A stretch of DNA of 10,612 bases from an uncultured delta proteobacterium (GTDB taxonomy: Bacteria > UBA10199 > GCA-002796325 > 1-14-0-20-49-13). Location: contig CAIPVD010000002.1 in assembly GCA_903868375.1 (NCBI GenBank), forward strand, positions 1 through 10,612, in the 5' to 3' direction. Shown in pieces: positions 1 to 7,217 of the stretch. The notes beneath the pieces were generated by a model. That model did not search any database. It saw nothing but the letters and a program-made list of their open reading frames with translations, and was not told the DNA's origin. Numbering within the stretch: position 1 is the stretch's first letter; each line of letters begins with the position of its first letter. The position numbers were made by a program, and so were the translations under genes.

Positions 1-1
1 A

Positions 2-13
2 TTCGACACTTAA
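2..13 (+). CDS. Possible 3' end of another family gene upstream (last codons and stop only)
   Basis: Only three codons and a TAA (11-13) are inside the window, so the call rests on the junction. The order TAA, CAA, GAT, then A plus GGAGA at positions 11-25 lines up closely with the end of gene 2 (TAA, TAA, GAT, then T plus GGAGA at 3178-3192). This suggests that a further member of the array ends here. The other candidate is a frame ending in TAG at 19-21, inside the ribosome binding site of gene 1. No product can be deduced. Confidence 0.3.
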   Translation, partial: FDT

Positions 14-31
14 CAAGATAGGAGATTTTGC

Positions 32-1687
32 ATGCAGTTAAATGTAGGTACAATTTTTCCAAATCAACTTGGCGTTCCGGCAGGTTTTAATTTTGCCACC
101 GCGCCTGCTGTTGCAACGGCAGCACTTGCTGCATCGCCCGAAGTTGCAACTGCGGTTGCTTTGGGGTTTGGCTCATCAGCTCCACCCACAAGGGCCGCGC
201 TATTTGCCGGTAATGTTTCGCAGATCACGGATAGACCTACGGCCACTTCTAGGCCAAATAATATTTTGCTGGCCGAAGCTACAAACGCTGGTTCAATTTC
301 TGCTGACACTGCTAGTTTATTGAATAGGCTGACGAGGATCAGCGATTTCGAGAAAAAAGGCGACGAAGCATTCGCAGTGGGCGGTCATGCGTTAACTATA
401 GCACAAATTTCTTACAATAAACCGCTGGATGTTTATGCCGTTGCTGTCGATGATCTCTTGATCGACCAACGAGACAAAGCCGAACTGTATGCGGGCCAGG
501 GCCATTTTTTAGCAAAGAAAGCGGTCTCGTGCCTATTGAACGGTCAAACGGTGGATGCCAGACAAGAGTTTAAAAATATGACGCTGGCTTTTATCAGAGC
601 CGCCGATGCTATTCGAGGTATGCTTAAAACTGAAAAAGACGCGAACCTTCGTGCCGATCTTTATTTTCAAATGGGAAGATTGCAATCTGAATGGGCTTCA
701 AGTCTATTGCGCATTGGACGGGTGCGCATAGGAACTTTTAAACCGACAAATGAACTTTTAGCCGATGCTATGGTAAGGGCCATGGCCGCCGATAAGGCGT
801 TCGAATCGGCGCTTGAAAGATCTGGCTCGCGCAAGTCAGCTGGTAAATGCTGGGCGATGTGCGAAGATGCGCGCATGAAAAATGCGATGCAGGCGATGGA
901 TATTGCCAAGCAATTGGGCGAAGCAAGAGAGAAAAAAGAGAATGAACCGAATTGGGGAGCTATCGCGGGAGAATGTTTAACGAACCACGAGAAGGCATTA
1001 CAGAATCGTAGGCCCTCTGTTTCTTCAGCATTAGTAGATCTGTTCATAAAATATGCGCAAGACGCAAGACGGCGCCACGATTTTGAAAAGGAAGCTGCAG
1101 CTTACATGACGCTTGCGGAAATTTATTTAAAACGCGGCCGCGCCGAAGATGCCGCCGAAGCTTACGGATTGGCTGCAAAGGCTTATGGCAGAACGATCCA
1201 TTTCACTTTCGACGGCCGCAGTTCTGAATTCGTACGTAACGACGAAAATAAGGCAAAAATAGCACGACAGGCCGATGTCTTGCGCCTTCAGGCAAAGGCA
1301 AGCATGGCGGCGCGAGATATAGCATCTTACACTGTCATAAATGTCAGGGCCGACAAGTTGCGGGACTTTGGCGAAGGTTCAGCCGATGATCTTTTTCCTC
1401 CCAAGGCTTCGCCGAATCGAGGCCGTCTCTATCACGAATTTGGCTGGACGAACGAACTTTTGGATGGGCAAATTCGTGGAGTTCTTGATCGTAGGCCCGG
1501 AGCCATAGAAGCGTTTTTGGATGCGAATTCGCGGTTAGTGGGTGTAAGGCAAGATCAAATAGTGAAAGCGATGGAATTGCAATCGGAAAGAATTTACGAA
1601 ACTTTGCGCGCACTTTATTTAAGCGATGACGCTGAAATGAGAGAATTGGCGAAAAGAATAAACGAACATTTAGGAGGAGCGGCATGA
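32..1687 (+). CDS. Gene 1: TPR-like helical-repeat protein with type A N-terminal cassette (551 aa)
   Basis: I do not recognise a named family. Residues 1-12 are uncharged. LGVP is at 13-16, the core ALAASPEVATAV at 31-42 and RAALFAG at 54-60, followed by a variable linker to about residue 95. The rest is predicted helical, with many Ala, Lys, Glu and Arg. The clearest TPR-like unit is at about 352-386, with the small/large residue spacing of a helix-turn-helix pair (AEIYLKRGRAEDAAEAY). There is no membrane segment and no catalytic motif. Residues 374-425 align with gene 2 residues 331-382, through an RS-x(3)-F-x(3)-[ND] stretch. The C-terminal 80 residues form a further helical section resembling parts of genes 2 and 5. 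The ATG follows AGGAG at 20-24 with 7 bases between. Its stop overlaps the start of gene 2. Protein-protein binding or scaffolding is inferred from the TPR-like fold only. Confidence 0.9.
   Translation: MQLNVGTIFPNQLGVPAGFNFATAPAVATAALAASPEVATAVALGFGSSAPPTRAALFAGNVSQITDRPTATSRPNNILLAEATNAGSISADTASLLNRLTRISDFEKKGDEAFAVGGHALTIAQISYNKPLDVYAVAVDDLLIDQRDKAELYAGQGHFLAKKAVSCLLNGQTVDARQEFKNMTLAFIRAADAIRGMLKTEKDANLRADLYFQMGRLQSEWASSLLRIGRVRIGTFKPTNELLADAMVRAMAADKAFESALERSGSRKSAGKCWAMCEDARMKNAMQAMDIAKQLGEAREKKENEPNWGAIAGECLTNHEKALQNRRPSVSSALVDLFIKYAQDARRRHDFEKEAAAYMTLAEIYLKRGRAEDAAEAYGLAAKAYGRTIHFTFDGRSSEFVRNDENKAKIARQADVLRLQAKASMAARDIASYTVINVRADKLRDFGEGSADDLFPPKASPNRGRLYHEFGWTNELLDGQIRGVLDRRPGAIEAFLDANSRLVGVRQDQIVKAMELQSERIYETLRALYLSDDAEMRELAKRINEHLGGAA
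68..208 (+). repeat. Type A N-terminal cassette, copy 1
   Basis: This covers gene 1 residues 13-59: LGVP, an Ala-rich stretch, ALAASPEVATAV, then RAALFA. At the DNA level it shares an exact 20-base run (131-150) with gene 2 (1801-1820). It also shares an exact 27-base run (140-166) with gene 4 (5725-5751). Confidence 0.85.
1672..1677 (+). promoter_or_regulatory. Ribosome binding site of gene 2, inside the end of gene 1
   Basis: AGGAGG lies 6 bases before the ATG at 1684. It is read as part of the last codons of gene 1 (the LGGAA end), so the gene 1 C-terminus is partly dictated by the translation signal. Together with the ATGA overlap this indicates translational coupling. Confidence 0.85.
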
Positions 1688-3180
1688 CAAATCTACCGAT
1701 TGGTTTACAAACGAGCGTTGGCGCTGCTTTACCAAACCTTGGAACGCCCGCAGGTTTTGCTTTTGCAACGGCGCCTGCAGCTGCAACGAACGCTTTGGCC
1801 GCATCGCCCGAAGTTGCAACGGCGGTTGCGCTGGGGCTTGGCGGTGCAGCGCCAGTTACGAGGGCCGCGATGTTTGCAGATACGGCTCCTAAAATTTTCG
1901 GAGCACAAAGTCCGGGCGCCGAGGCAGGCAAACCCGCGGCAGCTCTTTTGGCAGCTGATGGGGCGTTCCAACGAGCGGTCGATCTTTATACAGGGATGGG
2001 CGATATTGGTAGTCTTACTGCAACCTATCAGGTAGAGGCGTGGAGGCTTGCGAGAGAGTGCAAATTTATGGAAGCGGTTGCCATGACAGGTAGGTCGATC
2101 TTGTGTGCAAGTGGAACAAGGTTTGCCGATGCGATCCCTATCTGGCTTAAGCTGCAGAAAGATTGGCTTGTGCTGGCCGGTCAGGCAGACAATAGTTTAT
2201 ATCCTGAAATAGCGAAGCGACTTGCGGATATTACCGCAGAATTAGCGGATAGAGGTGATGTGGAAGCTTTCATGGCTGTATTGCCGGCCCAGATCGAAGC
2301 TTATACCAAGGCTGGCCTAGATGCTGCCCCAATTAAGCTTCGACGTGCAACTGTCCTTGGCAAACAGGCGCAAGGTTCTGCAGATGACAAACGAGATCAA
2401 CTTCTGATCGAACAGGGAAATATCTATAAAGAACTTGGTATGAATCGCGAAGCATTTGTATCTTATTACGTGGCAAAGAACGTTCCCGCAGATGCCTATG
2501 GAACTTTATTGCCGTTAAGAGATGCAATAGATGTATTGAATGAGCTTGCAGATGCCGCCAAAGCTTGTCGATCTCACCGCAGGGAGTTCGACATCTTAAT
2601 GGATAAGGGCGCATTGCAGGAGCGGTTGGCCGAAGAGAGCGAAGATGCTGGCGCAAAACGCTTTGGATATAGACTTGCGGCGGACGATTATCTTCGCGCC
2701 TACAGGAGCATTTCAAAGACGGTCGCCTATTTCAGTATTCGTAGCGGCACGGACTTTCGTTTGGATAGTGCTATGATGGAACTTAGAACTCGGGCCATGT
2801 TTGCCGAATCTGAAGCTCGTTCCAAGTCTGGCGAGAAAAATGCGCTTCTGGACGGCGGTGACCCTTTCTTTAACAGAGGGATCGAGGATGGGATCCGTAA
2901 ACTTTTTGAAGATCATGGATTGTTCAATAGCGCCAATCGAGATTACGCTGAAAAATTGGCCGGAGGAGATAAGAGTTATCTTGATCCGGTTCTCGATTAT
3001 GTGGCCGGGTCATTTCATCAATTAGGGAGCGGATTGATCGGTATCGAAGGAGAAGTCCTCGAACGATTGATCAGGTCAAGAGACCCAGAACTTTTAAGGC
3101 AGATGCAGGATATTTTGGATGTTACAGAAGCAACGGCATTAAAGATCATTGAAATGGCAGCCGGAACTTCGGCGACATAA
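1684..3180 (+). CDS. Gene 2: TPR-like helical-repeat protein with type A N-terminal cassette (498 aa)
   Basis: This is a paralogue of gene 1 with no family name I can assign. LGTP is at 19-22, the core ALAASPEVATAV at 37-48 and RAAMFADTAPKIF at 60-72. The first charged residue is Glu43. An Ala/Gly/Pro linker runs to about residue 92 and the remainder looks all-helical. A TPR-like unit is visible at about 239-266 (IEQGNIYKELGMNREAFVSY). Residues 331-382 match the equivalent part of gene 1. The last 80 residues are a helical tail (LDPVLDYVAGSFHQLG) that may correspond to the tails of genes 1, 3 and 5. No signal peptide, membrane helix or active-site motif is seen. The gene starts within the stop of gene 1 and ends with two tandem in-frame TAA stops (3178-3183). 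A scaffold or adaptor role is inference. Confidence 0.9.
   Translation: MTNLPIGLQTSVGAALPNLGTPAGFAFATAPAAATNALAASPEVATAVALGLGGAAPVTRAAMFADTAPKIFGAQSPGAEAGKPAAALLAADGAFQRAVDLYTGMGDIGSLTATYQVEAWRLARECKFMEAVAMTGRSILCASGTRFADAIPIWLKLQKDWLVLAGQADNSLYPEIAKRLADITAELADRGDVEAFMAVLPAQIEAYTKAGLDAAPIKLRRATVLGKQAQGSADDKRDQLLIEQGNIYKELGMNREAFVSYYVAKNVPADAYGTLLPLRDAIDVLNELADAAKACRSHRREFDILMDKGALQERLAEESEDAGAKRFGYRLAADDYLRAYRSISKTVAYFSIRSGTDFRLDSAMMELRTRAMFAESEARSKSGEKNALLDGGDPFFNRGIEDGIRKLFEDHGLFNSANRDYAEKLAGGDKSYLDPVLDYVAGSFHQLGSGLIGIEGEVLERLIRSRDPELLRQMQDILDVTEATALKIIEMAAGTSAT
1738..1899 (+). repeat. Type A N-terminal cassette, copy 2
   Basis: This covers gene 2 residues 19-72. Codon by codon it stays close to copy 1, from the LG[VT]P motif through RAA[LM]FA, with many identical codons including synonymous positions. 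Its FADTAPKIF end is shared with copy 3. Confidence 0.85.
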
Positions 3181-3187
3181 TAAGATT

Positions 3188-3192
3188 GGAGA
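3188..3192 (+). promoter_or_regulatory. Ribosome binding site that fixes the start of gene 3
   Basis: GGAGA lies 7 bases before the ATG at 3200. The longer in-frame alternative at 3149 begins inside gene 2, lacks a comparable site, and would add 17 residues with no match to any other member. Confidence 0.85.
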
Positions 3193-3199
3193 AAGTAAT

Positions 3200-5644
3200 A
3201 TGACAGGAACAAATTTATTAGTTGGATCGCCATTGCCGGCATTGGGTGTGCCGGTAGACTTTACTTTTGCAACGGCGTCTGCAGCTGCAACGGCAGCACT
3301 TGCCGCATCTCCCGAAGTTGCCATGGCGGTGCAGTTGGGAATTGGCGGCAATGCGCCGGTTTATTCAAACGCTACGCTATTTGCCGATACGGCTCCAAAA
3401 ATTTTCGGAGAGCCAGGTTCGGCAGCAAAACCGGTATCGGCACTTTCGACCACCGGCGATCAGGTGACATTCGGTGGCGTAACTCATACGGTTGCCGGTT
3501 TTTTGTTTAAGCCGGATACGGGAACTCCTTTAGAGAAGGAAAGAATGGCTTTTATCGAAGAATATCTTGCAAAAGGGGAAATGGAAGAAGCTTGGTATGC
3601 GCTTGATGGACTTTCCGATCTATATAAACTTGAATTGCTGGATAAAGAATCTAAAGAAGTACGCTTTTGGGCCGGTACGCTTGAGCTCATAGGATGGACA
3701 CGTCAACCAAAAAATACCCAAGAATTCTTCGATCGTGCTGAATCACTTTATTTGAAGAAGGGCGATACTGCATCTGCTACCAAAGTCATCTTGGCCCGCG
3801 CAAGATATCTGGTTAGTAAAGGCGAAGGCGAATGGGCCGCAAAGGAATATTCAAGGGCGGTCGAGGTTGGAAAGATGCAGCCGCTGGAAGAATCGGCGGT
3901 CCGCTTGGAACAGCTTGGTTCGACAACTAAAACGCCGGACCGACTTTTTCGTGAAGCTGTTGACCTTGTAATGGCAGAATATTTCGCTGAAGCTAGAGTT
4001 TCATTCGGCGCGGCCGCCCAACTTTTCGGAACAGAACATGGAGTCGAGCGGCAAAAAGCGCTTGATGAACTTGCGATACTTGGAGCTTTTGAACGGGATA
4101 TCAAAGCTGTAACGGATGAATCTGCCATAGCTAGGGCCATTCTCTCGATGCGGGCAGGGACTGCAATGCGCGCGGGAAGATTCGAAAAAGCCGAAAGAAT
4201 ATATTCGGCGCTTGCGGCAGCAAACAAAAATATGGCCGAAGAACTTCAAGAGGCAAGAGCAATGGCTGAATGCGCGGATACAGAGGCGTTAACAAGGCGC
4301 ATAGAAATTAAAGATCCTGAAAGAGCTTTGGGTTTCTATAAAAGACTTGAGTCTCAATATTGCGAATGGATAAAGCCTATACCGCATGCAATGGCGCTCT
4401 ATTCGCAGGCGCGCGTTCTAAGGCGGCTTAAAAAATACGATGATGCCGACGCGGCATATCTGCGCGGAGCTAGGATCGTAAGTAAATGGATAAGCGACGC
4501 GGATGGAAATTCGCGGTATGGATTCGAACTGTCAAAACTTGGCGATGAATATTTGCAACTTTGGAAGGATTCAGGACGTGACCATGCCATACATGGTGAA
4601 TATGATAGTGAGCTAGCGGTACATGCCCGTACGATCCTTGTCATGGCCGATGACAAATTCACAAGACACGAAGCTGAACTAAGGGATCTTGAACTTCCCA
4701 CCGGGCCCGAAGTAGATATGTTCCACTGGCATGCTCATGTTTTGGATGGTCTTCAATGGCTTGTCGATAATCAAACTGCTCGTCGGTATCCGGAGGGGAG
4801 CGATCTCTACTGGAAAAAGGCGCTGGCCCTTGAAATGGCGGGGACCGGCGGGATGCTTGAGGCCGTTAGGGAAGCGATCGGAATGATCGCGATGCTGGAT
4901 CATCAAACTGGTTTGGCCAGCAGGTCAAAAATAGATTGGGCATCCGTTAGAACAAATAACGCTAGGCGGGCAAGGAGAGTAGGAAAATATTATACTGCGC
5001 GATCTGACTATGAACGAGCTATCGACATGGCGCTTGACCAGGAATCGTCGCAGGAAGGATCAACATACGGGCGACTACGTTCGCTTGTTCGCGAATATGC
5101 GGAGATGTGGATGGAGCTTGGCGATGCACTTGTTCATTCGAAGAATATGCTTGAAGCATGTGTTGTATATGCCTATGCAATCAAGACCGCGATTCAAGTT
5201 GTAGAGGATGAGGGACTGGTTACAGACATTAATGCAAGGTGGCAGAAAATACTTGAGGAAAATGGAATACCCGTGAACACAAAACTCGAGGGACTATCCG
5301 GAGTTGTGCCGCTGCAACACCTGTTCATGGAAAAGTTTGAAGGGACAGATCTTACAGGAAATGTGGAAAAGCTTGCGGAAAAGTTGAAACCACTTGGCCT
5401 AACTCTTAATTCCGTCGAGAGTTTGGTCAAATACGCTGCCGAACGCAGAATATTAAGCGTAATAGAACCTGTCATCGGAGATATAATAAAGGCCGACTCG
5501 GTGCTTATCTTCGAAGTGCTGGCCGCGGCGGTAACCGCACATTCTCGTTCGCTTGATCTTGGCGGAAGCATGGCAGATGCATTTAAGGCAGCGGTCGCAG
5601 CTGCGCGTTTAATATATAAAAAAATGAAAGGAACAAGTTTATGA
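3200..5644 (+). CDS. Gene 3: large TPR-like helical-repeat protein with type A N-terminal cassette (814 aa)
   Basis: This is the longest member of the array. LGVP is at 15-18, the core ALAASPEVAMAV at 33-44 and LFADTAPKIF at 60-69, then AKPVSALS at 76-83, which is also in gene 4. The body is collinear with gene 4 from about residue 98 (GFLFKP; gene 4 has GYLIKP) to about 540. TPR-like units are clear at about 311-343 (RAGRFEKAERIYSAL) and 396-429 (YSQARVLRRLKKYDDADAAY), and weaker at 195-223 and 586-612. Residues from about 550 to 814 have no counterpart in gene 4. They are helical, and their end (LQHLFMEKFEGTDL, then LNSVESLVKYAA) may match the gene 2 tail. No enzyme or membrane feature is seen. 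The stop overlaps the gene 4 start as ATGA. The start at 3200 is chosen by its ribosome binding site and by alignment with the other N-termini. Confidence 0.9.
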   Translation: MTGTNLLVGSPLPALGVPVDFTFATASAAATAALAASPEVAMAVQLGIGGNAPVYSNATLFADTAPKIFGEPGSAAKPVSALSTTGDQVTFGGVTHTVAGFLFKPDTGTPLEKERMAFIEEYLAKGEMEEAWYALDGLSDLYKLELLDKESKEVRFWAGTLELIGWTRQPKNTQEFFDRAESLYLKKGDTASATKVILARARYLVSKGEGEWAAKEYSRAVEVGKMQPLEESAVRLEQLGSTTKTPDRLFREAVDLVMAEYFAEARVSFGAAAQLFGTEHGVERQKALDELAILGAFERDIKAVTDESAIARAILSMRAGTAMRAGRFEKAERIYSALAAANKNMAEELQEARAMAECADTEALTRRIEIKDPERALGFYKRLESQYCEWIKPIPHAMALYSQARVLRRLKKYDDADAAYLRGARIVSKWISDADGNSRYGFELSKLGDEYLQLWKDSGRDHAIHGEYDSELAVHARTILVMADDKFTRHEAELRDLELPTGPEVDMFHWHAHVLDGLQWLVDNQTARRYPEGSDLYWKKALALEMAGTGGMLEAVREAIGMIAMLDHQTGLASRSKIDWASVRTNNARRARRVGKYYTARSDYERAIDMALDQESSQEGSTYGRLRSLVREYAEMWMELGDALVHSKNMLEACVVYAYAIKTAIQVVEDEGLVTDINARWQKILEENGIPVNTKLEGLSGVVPLQHLFMEKFEGTDLTGNVEKLAEKLKPLGLTLNSVESLVKYAAERRILSVIEPVIGDIIKADSVLIFEVLAAAVTAHSRSLDLGGSMADAFKAAVAAARLIYKKMKGTSL
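3242..3406 (+). repeat. Type A N-terminal cassette, copy 3
   Basis: This covers gene 3 residues 15-69. It is the most altered of copies 1-3: Met replaces Thr and Gln replaces Ala in and after the core (VAMAVQLG), and the usual Arg before the LFAD motif is missing (SNATLFAD). Confidence 0.8.
5629..5632 (+). promoter_or_regulatory. Ribosome binding site of gene 4, inside the end of gene 3
   Basis: AGGA (within AAAGGAA) lies 8 bases before the ATG at 5641 and inside the gene 3 reading frame. With the ATGA overlap it supports coupled translation of genes 3 and 4. Confidence 0.7.
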
Positions 5645-7200
5645 CAGCAATGCAGGTTGGAAATGTGTTCACAAGCTTTACGCAGGTGACAAATGCGATG
5701 ACCGGCGCACTTGTTGCATCGCCAGAAGTTGCAACTGCGGTTGCTTTGGGGCTCGGCAGCGTAACGCCGGCATTTCCCAGAGCGGCGCTATTTGCCGACA
5801 ACGCGCCAGATTTTACAGCTAAACCGGTATCGGCCCTTTCGGAGGTTGGTGCGCGGGGAAGTGTCGCGCCTAACGATCTTATCGGCTATCTGATCAAACC
5901 CGTAGGTATCGATGGCGAAAGTGAGATACTTGCCTACGTAGAAAGATCGATCGCCAATGGAAAAATTGAGCTTGAAATTCTTGGCCCCAGATTGCTTCGT
6001 CTGGAAGGGATGTATAGAGAAAATGGTTATAGGAGCATGGCGGTCGTTGCGGACTTTTGGAGGTCCATGATCATCCGTGTATTTACATCGTCGGACAGGC
6101 CCCATCATGGCGTTAATGAATTCCTGGATGTCGCGGAAAACATCGGCGCCGAAGCTGAAAATATTACGAGTGTTGCGTTGGTAAATCTTGCCCGTGGCCG
6201 CTATCTTGCTAGCCTGGGAGGCGATGGGCATTTGCCCGTTGCCATTGCTTGCTATAGAAAGGCGATAGAATCGAATCAGTTATCGTCCGACGACGAGAGA
6301 GCGGCGGCGGCGGAGATGGGTTATCTTTCGCTTGTGAATGTTGGACTGCCAGCGGATCAGCCGGAAGTTGCGCTTAACGAAGCGCGTGAAAAACTACTTG
6401 GCGGGTTCAACATCGACGCGATGGCCTATGCCGCGCGGTCGAAAGAACTTGCTCGTACACCTGACTATCATAAACAGGCCGACGCTATTTATGACAAAGC
6501 AAAAATGAATGAAGAAGAGATAAGGGAACTGAAGATCTTGCAGAACAGTGCTGGCGCAGCAATGCATGAAGGTCGATACAGTGATGCGGCGAAATTGTAT
6601 GAAAAAGCGGCCGAGGACAACGCAATTATGGGCCGTGACGATATGGCGACACGATATAAAGCAATGAGCGAGCTGGCGAAGCTTGAAGCCGAGGTCAGAG
6701 ACGGTGCTGTGGAGCTTGGTAATCCGGAACATGCACTCGCATGGTACCAATCACTTGAAGAAAGCTATGCCGAGTTGCTCGAAGTGACTTATCAGATAAG
6801 GGCTATTTATTCCCAAGCTCGTGTTTTAAGGAGCCTTGGACGTTATGACAAAGCCGATGCTGAATATCTGCGTGGCGCTGAATTAAAAAGCGATGGAATT
6901 GCCAATTTAGAGTTTGGAAACGAGTGCGTGGCTTTGGGTGACATCTACATGGGCCCCAAACTTTGGGATAGGGCAAAGATGGCCTATGAAAAGTCAGATG
7001 AAGCGTTCACTAAATATGAAGAATCGTTTGACGTCTACGGCGTTCCAAAAGAACGTAGGGTGGAATTAAGCCGAGCGCATTTATATGTCTTGGAAAGGCT
7101 GATAGAACTTGTCGATACACGTGGCCCGGACAAGGGCATGGCGCAAAAAGGGGCTCTAATGGCTAAAAAAGGAGAATTGCGTGTTCTGTTCGGAGTTTAA
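5641..7200 (+). CDS. Gene 4: TPR-like helical-repeat protein with shortened type A cassette (519 aa)
   Basis: This is the closest paralogue of gene 3. The N-terminus lacks the LGVP half of the cassette: 22 residues lead straight into the core ALVASPEVATAV at 23-34, then RAALFADNAP at 47-56 and AKPVSALS at 60-67. The body is collinear with gene 3 residues 98-540. TPR-like units are at about 181-211 (RGRYLASLGGDGHLPVAIACY), 300-330 (HEGRYSDAAKLYEKAAED), 384-416 (YSQARVLRSLGRYDKADAEY) and 426-458. The unit at 384-416 is the best-conserved body segment in the window. The protein ends where the extra C-terminal region of gene 3 begins, so it may be a shortened version, or gene 3 an extended one. 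No catalytic or membrane motif is seen. Tandem TAA stops (7198-7203) precede gene 5. The role is inferred only from the repeat fold. Confidence 0.9.
   Translation: MTAMQVGNVFTSFTQVTNAMTGALVASPEVATAVALGLGSVTPAFPRAALFADNAPDFTAKPVSALSEVGARGSVAPNDLIGYLIKPVGIDGESEILAYVERSIANGKIELEILGPRLLRLEGMYRENGYRSMAVVADFWRSMIIRVFTSSDRPHHGVNEFLDVAENIGAEAENITSVALVNLARGRYLASLGGDGHLPVAIACYRKAIESNQLSSDDERAAAAEMGYLSLVNVGLPADQPEVALNEAREKLLGGFNIDAMAYAARSKELARTPDYHKQADAIYDKAKMNEEEIRELKILQNSAGAAMHEGRYSDAAKLYEKAAEDNAIMGRDDMATRYKAMSELAKLEAEVRDGAVELGNPEHALAWYQSLEESYAELLEVTYQIRAIYSQARVLRSLGRYDKADAEYLRGAELKSDGIANLEFGNECVALGDIYMGPKLWDRAKMAYEKSDEAFTKYEESFDVYGVPKERRVELSRAHLYVLERLIELVDTRGPDKGMAQKGALMAKKGELRVLFGV
5704..5808 (+). 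repeat. Type A N-terminal cassette, copy 4 (5' half missing)
   Basis: This covers gene 4 residues 22-56. From 5716 to 5757 it differs from copy 1 (131-172) at only 3 of 42 bases, although the bodies of genes 1 and 4 are strongly diverged. The LGVP-to-Ala-rich segment seen in copies 1-3 is absent. Confidence 0.85.
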
Positions 7201-7203
7201 TAA

Positions 7204-7209
7204 AAGGAG
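7204..7209 (+). promoter_or_regulatory. Ribosome binding site of gene 5
   Basis: AAGGAG lies 8 bases before the ATG at 7218, in the 17-base gap after gene 4. The gap has no room for a promoter or a terminator hairpin. Confidence 0.8.
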
Positions 7210-7217
7210 CTAAAATT

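Noticed and set aside
68..208. Cassette as a Sec signal peptide or transmembrane helix
   Set aside because: There is no basic n-region, an internal Pro and Glu fall in the Ala-rich stretch, and most residues are too weakly hydrophobic for a membrane core.
64..1931. Minus-strand open frames at 64-309 and 1344-1931, and likewise at 3139-3351 and 5583-5801, sharing a peptide like ATAVATSGDAA
   Set aside because: They lie exactly opposite the four type A cassettes. Their similarity comes from the conserved sense-strand DNA, and they have no suitable ribosome binding sites.
1700..2035. Plus-strand frames offset from genes 1, 2 and 3 (69-323, 1700-2035, 3267-3467) with Leu/Arg/Gln-rich products that resemble each other
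   Set aside because: These are shifted readings of the Ala-rich cassette codons. The real frame is longer and has start signals.
3149..3199. Longer start for gene 3 at 3149
   Set aside because: It lies inside gene 2 without a ribosome binding site, and the added residues match no paralogue. 3200 has GGAGA at proper spacing.
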